Of a DNA stretch of 64,000 bases, positions 57,537 to 64,000 are shown piece by piece. The position numbers and the translations under genes were made by a program. Position 1 is the stretch's first letter. Each line of letters opens with the position of its first letter. Under the pieces are notes generated by a model that did no database searches, had not been told where the DNA came from, and saw nothing but the letters and a program-made list of their open reading frames with translations. The stretch is taken from contig JANBPK010000923.1 in NCBI GenBank assembly GCA_027579435.1, positions 62,001 through 126,000 of the forward strand, given 5' to 3'. This stretch comes from Candolleomyces eurysporus (Eukaryota; Basidiomycota; Agaricomycetes; Agaricales; Psathyrellaceae).

Positions 57537-58297
57537 TTGAGATGGCAAGACTGTTTCGTACTTTCAAAGGATTTTGCGAGAACATTTGCAAACAAGTCAC
57601 CTGCCGATGTCCGATCAGCGGCGCGGCCAGCCCGACATCTTCCAAATCAGGTCGCGACCTTCGTGCCATCATTTTTGTTCCCGACCTCCACCTTCCTGAC
57701 CTCGCTCGCCGCAATATGAAGGAATGTCTACTCCTCATTGATGGTTAAAGATCGCCCAAGCGGCAGAGCTTCCGAAAACACACTGACTCTGGAAGATCTC
57801 GTGCCCTGTCGCTGGTTGGAAATGCACATTGACAGCGTGAAACCCTTGACAGATCAGTTGACCGGTTGCCCATCCACCCCATGAGCCAGGCAAGGATCAA
57901 TAATGCTCAGAATATACCCCGTGAGTGGCTGCGAACATATAGGTGACCGCAGCTTTGGTAAATGGGCGAGTCTGGGGTGAGGGCTGATGGCCGAGCGTCT
58001 TTAGACTCCTGTCATAGGGATGATCGAAGCCGCAATGGACTTCCAGTTATATCCTAGCACAGAAGAGCCCACTATCCTCTCCAGTGGATGTTGAACCAAG
58101 GAAGAAATCTGTGGGGCACTATGTGCACTGTTCGGCTCGTCAAACTGGAGAAGGTTTGCAGCTGTCGGTTGTATCGAACTTGAACGTGTCGAACCTACAT
58201 CCTCGGTTCGTGAAGTTTTCATATCCTCCTCTCATGCCTTGGTTCATCTCCTTGCAAACCCACAGCTTTACTTCGACTTTGCGGCACGTCTGTGGCG
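57537..58297 (+). pseudogene. unidentified decayed coding segment upstream of F-box copy 2
   Basis: A frame from 57542 gives MARLFRTFKGFCENICKQ and later FVPDLHLPDLARRNMKECLL. Another frame from 58020 gives MIEAAMDFQLYPSTEEPTIL, one TGA, then ICGALCALFGSSNWRRF, VREVFISSSHALVHLL and LYFDFAARLWRWL. The last part stays open into the F-box gene in a different frame. Unit 1 has the same DNA with many more stops. It looks like remains of a protein gene or lost exons. I do not recognise the family. Confidence 0.4.
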
Positions 58298-60130
58298 ATG
58301 GTTAAATTGCCACGGTATCATGTCTCATCCCCAGCTATCCAACTCTTTCAACGACGTGTCAAACACGAAGCCCTCGATGAATGGGTTACTTTATACCTAC
58401 AGGATGTTGACGAGACTGTGACGCATCCTCAACCCTTCCCCGCCGAGATTCTACAAATCATATTCACTGAGGTGACCCACTCAGGCCCAGAAGATATTGA
58501 ACTCGCGGATAAAATCCTCATTCGAACCACCATCCTTTCCTGCGCTCGAGTTTGTCGATTGTGGCGATCTGCCGCTCTTGGGAACAGCGCCCTTTGGGTC
58601 CACGTACTTGACTTCCAACGCATGCCCATCAGCCGCCTCAAGCATCTCTTAACCTTTTCCGCACCACACAGATTCGACCTCGAGCACCGCGATGCTCCCT
58701 TTTGCGTGCACCGCAAACGAGACCTTCGTGTACTCGAGATGCTGCAGGATCATTACCTCCGCGTCCGCGAATGGAACACCAAGTACTGCATGGGGCACAG
58801 GGCCGAATACGATGTCCGCTGGCTTTTCTCCGGTCAACCGTTCAAAACACAATTGCGCACATTCCGGTGGACAGGTCCAATCCCAAATATTGGGGTCGCC
58901 CCCCGGCGACTTCGCATCCCAGTTCTCATGTTACGCAAACTTGCTATCCACGATGTCAATTTTATGCCATGCATGTACATACAACACTCAACGATACCGT
59001 CCCAGCTCACCGAACTCTCAGTCTGTAATCTGACAAGAAGCGCCGGACTCGGCCCACTGCAATTATTGGATATTCTCCGTCGTACACCTTACCTTCGATC
59101 CCTAACACTCCATGATTCCATTGCCCACGAGGCGCACCTGCATCCCATCCCATTTCTCGATTGTGCAATTGACCTGTTCAAATTGCGGAAGGTTTCTTTG
59201 GCAGATAGCTGGAGCATGGACGCTTTCGTCGACCTTTTCAAGAACATCAATACCCCAGCCGCATGCGATTTCGAATTGATCCTTCCTAATCAACCTCACT
59301 CAAGCGATGTACATATTTTCCCCTGGGGCGACTTCTTTCGGGAACGGATCACAGGGCTACTCCATTTCTATCGCCTTCAAGGCTTGTTCCAGGTCCCTTC
59401 CCTTGAACTCAATATCGATCCGCTCATGGAGTATCCCATCAGCCTTGGAACAGTGGGCAGTGCAAGACGCAAGCCGGGTACTACTGGAACCTCGACGGAT
59501 GGCCATACCCCTACCTTTCCGATGATTACCATCAAATCACGAAGGCTTGCAAAAGAGGAACTTCATCAAGCAGTAGTACACACCAAGCCCCTGCTGGAAC
59601 ATGTCACGGATTTCCGAATCATCCTGAACGATGCGCAGTCCATCTTGGTCTCCGACCCCAACCTCCCCTTTGGAGTGATTTGGCCCATGTTGGTGGGCAT
59701 GCGGAACGTGACGACGTTGACAATGGACGAAAATGCCATCACGTTGCTTCTACCGCTGCTCTACACCTTCCTACCAAAAGTTCAGGGCAATGTACGAACT
59801 TCGGTCACAACGCATCCCAATGGCACCACAATTCACTCGGAAACATTGGATATGGTGCTGCGCCGCGACCATTCTTACTTTCCGCCCGTCCTACCGGCTT
59901 TAGGTGCTCAAATACTCGTCGACTTTTTGAAAGGAAAATGCGGTCGGTCTCATCTCGCTCGGGACGGTAGTGAGGACAAGCTTCCGACTCTACCCAATTT
60001 ATCCCTCATCGTACCATTGAAAGGAGTGGATTTGGCGCAGGGGAGGCCTGCGTCTGTAGTTTTGTTGAAATACATGCAGTGGAGATGGACGACGGGATGG
60101 CCGGTGGATGTGCAGTCGTCTGATCTGTGA
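58298..60130 (+). CDS. F-box protein, tandem copy 2
   Basis: An intronless gene of 610 codons, start at ATG 58298 (MVKLPRYHVSSPAIQLFQRR). The F-box FPAEILQIIFTEVTHSG and LSCARVCRLWRSAALGNSAL-W is almost the same as in copy 1, while the C-terminal half has diverged clearly (for example FQVPSLELNIDPLMEYPI against VDVPPLALDIDPQSDYPI). It ends PVDVQSSDL at TGA 60128-60130. Near-identity of the first ~300 bp against faster change later suggests gene conversion or selection on the F-box end. Role as for copy 1. Confidence 0.88.
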   Translation: MVKLPRYHVSSPAIQLFQRRVKHEALDEWVTLYLQDVDETVTHPQPFPAEILQIIFTEVTHSGPEDIELADKILIRTTILSCARVCRLWRSAALGNSALWVHVLDFQRMPISRLKHLLTFSAPHRFDLEHRDAPFCVHRKRDLRVLEMLQDHYLRVREWNTKYCMGHRAEYDVRWLFSGQPFKTQLRTFRWTGPIPNIGVAPRRLRIPVLMLRKLAIHDVNFMPCMYIQHSTIPSQLTELSVCNLTRSAGLGPLQLLDILRRTPYLRSLTLHDSIAHEAHLHPIPFLDCAIDLFKLRKVSLADSWSMDAFVDLFKNINTPAACDFELILPNQPHSSDVHIFPWGDFFRERITGLLHFYRLQGLFQVPSLELNIDPLMEYPISLGTVGSARRKPGTTGTSTDGHTPTFPMITIKSRRLAKEELHQAVVHTKPLLEHVTDFRIILNDAQSILVSDPNLPFGVIWPMLVGMRNVTTLTMDENAITLLLPLLYTFLPKVQGNVRTSVTTHPNGTTIHSETLDMVLRRDHSYFPPVLPALGAQILVDFLKGKCGRSHLARDGSEDKLPTLPNLSLIVPLKGVDLAQGRPASVVLLKYMQWRWTTGWPVDVQSSDL

Positions 60131-60335
60131 CGGGAGCAGGTTGCTGAAATGTACACTGTTTCGTCAATGTACTAAGGACACATTTCGTCCCATGCCCGTC
60201 ACCTATGAATTAGTTTTACATATTTATTTGCCTGGTTACTGGCCGATTCTCTTGGGCTTACTACGTACTGTATATTGCCTCTGTACCTCTTTGATTTGGC
60301 ACCTGTGTCGCCTGTATAAATTTTGCTAACTGACT

Positions 60336-60989
60336 TCTATGATTTGCAATCGCCAGCATGGGCCTCCCAGTTGCACACCGGCCTGCAACTGTGTACGCAT
60401 CCATTCATTGACAGGGCATCGATGTCATGAAACCTACTGCAGGATGTTTCTTTCCATCTCCGTTCAGCATGAATTGATCTCAGGCGTCAATCAAATTCAT
60501 GCAAATGGCGTACCAGGATCAGTTGTGCAAGTGTCAACTGCTGCATAATGCGACTATGTTCTAGTCTACGGGTGGCTCAGCTCGCGGTGGATTAGAACGA
60601 GAACCTTTCATATAAGTAACACGGTCTATTCGCGCAGTGAATCCAGTATCAAGGCCTCGAAGGCTAGGATATATATGAAGATGCATGCATATAGTACAAA
60701 AATGAAAGTAACGAAAAATAGAACGACATAGCACAGCACACATGATGGATGAAGCATAAAAGAGAAATAGCGTGACGCCGCGCCGCGCGAAACAAACATA
60801 TGTGAAGAGTGATGTACCAAAAATGGCTCGCATAAGACGCGCATTTATTTAAAATTTGAAGGCGTTGGACCACATATATTAATAGCCGGTCTGAAGGTCC
60901 GAAAACGTGGTGACTTGAGCAGATTGAGATGAATTATAACTTGGGAATCTTGACTGTGTAGGATTTTCCCGGATGCCAATCGACGCGCC
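60336..60989. other. convergent 3' flanks
   Basis: This lies between the F-box copy 2 unit and the G-domain gene. Short minus frames only; no gene is called. Confidence 0.5.
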
Positions 60990-63760
60990 TCAGTCCGGGA
61001 CATATACCCAGCTGCCTTGGCCTGAACCAGCTCTGTAGGCGAACTGGAGCCTCTCCTGCAATGGCTTTCTCCAATCTTGCGCCCTCACCGCCAATTTCAG
61101 AGAGGCGATCCGCTGCATCTGGAGCTCGTTCTCGGTAGTCTGGGCCAGAACTTGGTCTCTCAGGCGAGTTGCTTCCCGCGCCAGCTCCTGCGACTCCTTC
61201 TTCCTATCTTCCAACTCAGTCTCCAGAGAGGCAATCCGCCGGGTTCCACCATGCAGTTGCCTCCTCAAACGAGTCAATGTCTGCACCTTCTGCTCCGAGT
61301 TCTTCTGCTCCACCACCAATTCCATCTGCAAAGAGGCGATCCGCTGCATATAGAGCTTGCTCTCAGCAATCTTGGCTTGAACTTGGTCCTTCAGGCGAGT
61401 TGCTTCCTGCACCAGCTCCTGCGACCCCTTCTTCATATCCTCCAACTGAGTCTCCAGAGAGGCGACCCGCTGAGTCTCATCTTGCAATTGCCTCTTCAAA
61501 TCAGCCAATGCCTGCAACTTCCCCTCCGAGCTCCTCTGCTCCTCCGCCAAGCCCATTTGCAAAGAGGCGATCCGCTGCGTATGGAGCTCGCTCTCGGTGG
61601 TCTTCACTTGGACTTGCTCCCTTAGGCGAGCTGATTCCCGAACCTCATGTATTAGCCCCTTCTTCGACTCCTCGAGCTCTTTCCTCACTCTCTCGAGAGT
61701 TCCGAGTTGAGAGGCTTTGAGGCTGTGACACTCCTCCAGTTCCTCCTTGAGAGAAGCGATCTGCTGCGTATACGATTCGCTCTCGGTACTCTTCGCTTGG
61801 ACTTGGTCCCTCAGGCAAGCTGATTCCTGCGCCAGCTGCTCCGATATCTTCTTCCCTTCATCCACCTCAGTCTCCAGAGAGGTAATTCGTTGGGTACGGG
61901 ATCGAACCTGGTTCCTGAGGCGACCTAATTCGAGGGCCTGTGTTTCCAGCTCCTCCTTCGCCACCTTAAGCGCCTCCCTCGTGTTCTCAAGCTCGAGCTC
62001 TGTTTCAAACTTGGATGCTTTGACGAGATCCCGGTCGTTCTTCATCTCTTCGAGTTGAGAGCGAAGTCCCGAAACGTAGATGCTGCTGCTCTCCATCTTG
62101 ATGATTTCTACCTGAGCTGTCTGCTCGACAAGCGCAGATTTAACTGCGTTCAGCTCCTGTAAAAGCGTGACCTTGTCGGCATGAAGGCCTATGGTTTTCA
62201 TTCGAGCTTCGTCCAAGTCATCATTGAGCTTGCGCTCGCGTTCTTGAAGACTCTGCCATCCGGCCGATAAGTCGTCATGCACCTTCCGGCCAGCTTCGAG
62301 GGCCTGTTTCAGCTCAGCACGAACTTGCCTATCGAGCTTTTCCTGAGCTTCGAGCGTTTCTGAGTGTGCGCTCTTCAGCTCTTGTTCCTGCTTGGCTCCG
62401 AAAGATAAGAGTTGATCCGTGATCGAGGACTGAGGAGATGCTCATCCCATGTCAGCGCTCGACACTCATCACCCAGGGGCTGGAATGCGGCGTACCTTCT
62501 GTCGGTCCTCCGAAGCCCTCCACTGAGTGAAGAATTTGCCCAGAAATTCCTCCCATTTGTCGACATGCCGCTTAAGGTCTTCATTCGTCTCCATGCGCTC
62601 CGATTTCGCTGTATTCATCGCAGACTTCAAGTCTTCAAGGGTCTTCCAGATATGCTCCAGGTATCCGTTGAGATCTTGCTTGGGAGGACCAGGTTCGTTC
62701 ACTGGGACTAGGGGGCCGGCGGTGTCACAGGGGTCTTGCATTGCCTTTCCTTCGGCCGCCTGTTCATGAATGGCGTCATGTTCTTGGATCGCTCCCCCTT
62801 CGACAGCTGGCTCTGGGAAATCCACCTTTTCAGATTCGAAACCGACCCCATGTCCTTGTATTTCCATGCCTTCGACCCCCTGCTCCTGTCTATCTATCTC
62901 AAGGCTGACACCATGTTCTTGAAGCGTCTCTTCTTCGATCGCATGATGCTCCTGATTATCCACCTCATCGGGCTGGAGACCAAGCAACTGTTCCACGATG
63001 GTAATTGGGGGCTGGTATTGACCTCTCGAGGGTTGGGGGACATTGTCATCAAAATGGCCGGTGCGAAGGAATTGAACACCCGCATCGCCGAGATCTTTCA
63101 GAAACCCCGGAGATTCCAAAAGCGATTGTTCCGCAGTTTCGGCTTCAAGAAGGGCTTCCTCGTCGTGGCAAGACTCGTCCCATCGGGTTGTGACTACGAC
63201 AACATTCTTCAGCTCATCACCACAGAGTTTTTTGAACGTCCTCATAAACTTCGAATTCTGCCGTAAGGAACTAAAGGAAGTTATGGAATGGAGAAAGACA
63301 ATGCCGGTGAAGCTTTTCACCTCGCCTTGCCTTCAAAATAGGTCAGTCGATTAATATTTGGTGGCAGGAGACTGCTTACTGTGCGCTGAGAAAGCCAGAC
63401 ATCATCTGCAAAATCTGCGCGTCTGTCTTCGCGTCGGAGCCCCGATAGTAGCCGTTGAATCCAGGTGTATCCACGAGCGACAATACCAATCCATCTTTCC
63501 GATTGTAGTTAAACTCCTCAACGGCCCTGGTGCATATGCACGTATCAGAGCTGACTTGGGCAACTTCCTTGCCGAAGAAAGCGTTAATGAACTGAAATAC
63601 ATCTTGTCACGTCAGGAAGTCATGCTGAAATCCCATGAATGCGTACCGCGGACTTCCCTACCCCACTCTCCCCTACAATCCTGCCAGAGTATCAGCCAAT
63701 GGAATTCGTCGGCAGTCGTGCAAGTGGGACTCACGCAATCATTTTCTTTAGGTTGTCCAT
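60990..63760 (-). CDS. G-domain (AIG1-like P-loop) protein with long repetitive coiled coil
   Basis: A predicted GTPase of a large mushroom-specific G-domain family. The start at 63760 gives MDNLKKMIAIVGESGVGKSA across an intron; GESGVGKS is the P-loop. FINAFFGKEVAQVSSDT, a Cys-Thr switch region, LVDTPGFNGYYRGSDAKTD (G3) and ILQMMSGFLSAQ follow. After a further intron come SFTGIVFLHSITSF, FKKLCGDELKNVVVVTTRWD (G4-like) and LRTGHFDD. A Glu/His-rich spacer with E-HG repeats leads through an intron near 62470-62405 to about 475 residues of heptad coiled coil. This contains tandem 77-residue repeats, for example EATRLKDQVQAKIAES and QRIASLQMEL. It ends GSGQGSWVYVPD at 60990. About 850 residues. 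The cellular role of the family is not established. Confidence 0.82.
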
Positions 63761-64000
63761 GATGGATAGGCACGTCAAGGCTAAAAGAATGGCTGACACG
63801 GAAGAGAAGTGCTGGTTTCAAAGAAGCTCCAAAGGTTACGTTTGTGGTTATAAGCCTCGGGTTCGAGAGCTCGAGCACCTCATTCGTCCTTCCCTCACGG
63901 CTTCAGCGTCCGTCACCTGTAGCTTCGGGGGCTTTCAAGACGCCATTGATGATAAATTCCGAAAGTGTTTCGAGTAGATTAAGATTCCTTCCGTGAATAG
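63761..64000. other. upstream flank of the G-domain gene
   Basis: No recognised feature; this is the probable promoter of the minus-strand G-domain gene. Confidence 0.45.

Larger units (their letters stand above)
57320..60335. repeat. tandem segmental duplication, unit 2
   Basis: It starts with a broken copy of the C-terminal codons of the membrane-protein gene (ATCTTCTCTACGATCGGGAG near 57340) and continues through the second F-box gene. The region aligned to the LTR insertion site is uninterrupted here (GGAAGAAATC near 58100), giving a paralogous empty site. Confidence 0.8.

Noticed and set aside
61077..61720. Two plus-strand frames of about 180 codons with Pro/Ser/Leu repeats
   Set aside because: They are the opposite strand of the 77-residue coiled-coil repeats and only reflect that periodicity.

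Overview
The window looks like nuclear DNA from a mushroom-forming basidiomycete (Agaricomycetes). Genes are split by many short introns of about 50-60 nt. Gene families typical of that group are present: DUF6533-type seven-helix proteins, F-box/LRR families, class-3 lipase families, a Kre9/KNH-type wall protein and a G-domain/coiled-coil GTPase. Eight single Ns, most beside homopolymers, suggest a draft assembly with homopolymer errors. All exon structures were deduced by eye from reading frame, splice signals and family motifs.

Layout. 1-1297 (-): 5' part of an ABCC/MRP-type ABC transporter running off the left edge. 1.3-4.7 kb: no supportable gene. 4684-5660: a degenerate tandem array (about 108-118 bp period) of short hairpins, followed by a near-perfect inverted repeat and a membrane-protein gene that lacks its usual N-terminus. 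8.25-12.2 kb (+): a secreted type-B carboxylesterase and a multi-helix membrane protein. 12.3-13.8 kb (-): class-3 lipase A. 15.2-19.3 kb (+): a RanBP1-domain protein and a Kre9/KNH-like GPI protein. 19.9-22.4 kb (+): a dead F-box copy directly upstream of an intact F-box gene. 22.5-29.5 kb (-): three more class-3 lipases, B, C and D, in tandem. 31.6-37.8 kb (+): a Dal5-type MFS transporter and a Dnm1-type dynamin. 39.2-42.6 kb (-): a Bcs1-like AAA ATPase with a long charged tail. 45.3-47.3 kb (-): a DUF6533 protein. 48.1-49.2 kb (+): RNase H2 subunit C. 49.5-51.0 kb (-): another decayed F-box gene. 51.8-53.2 kb (+): a single-pass membrane protein. 53.06-60.3 kb: a direct tandem duplication carrying two F-box paralogues. 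Its first unit is interrupted by a 1.15-kb internally deleted LTR retrotransposon with identical 195-bp LTRs. 61.0-63.8 kb (-): a G-domain protein with a long repetitive coiled coil.

Themes. Five predicted secreted esterases/lipases share the first half of the window. Three of the four lipases share a spaced promoter motif and a TATA box. F-box genes are being duplicated and lost. The most unusual items are the hairpin array with compensatory changes, the mini LTR element with a Tf1-like self-priming arrangement, three GC-AG introns in three neighbouring genes, a 10-nt microexon, and a coiled coil built from 77-residue (11-heptad) repeats.
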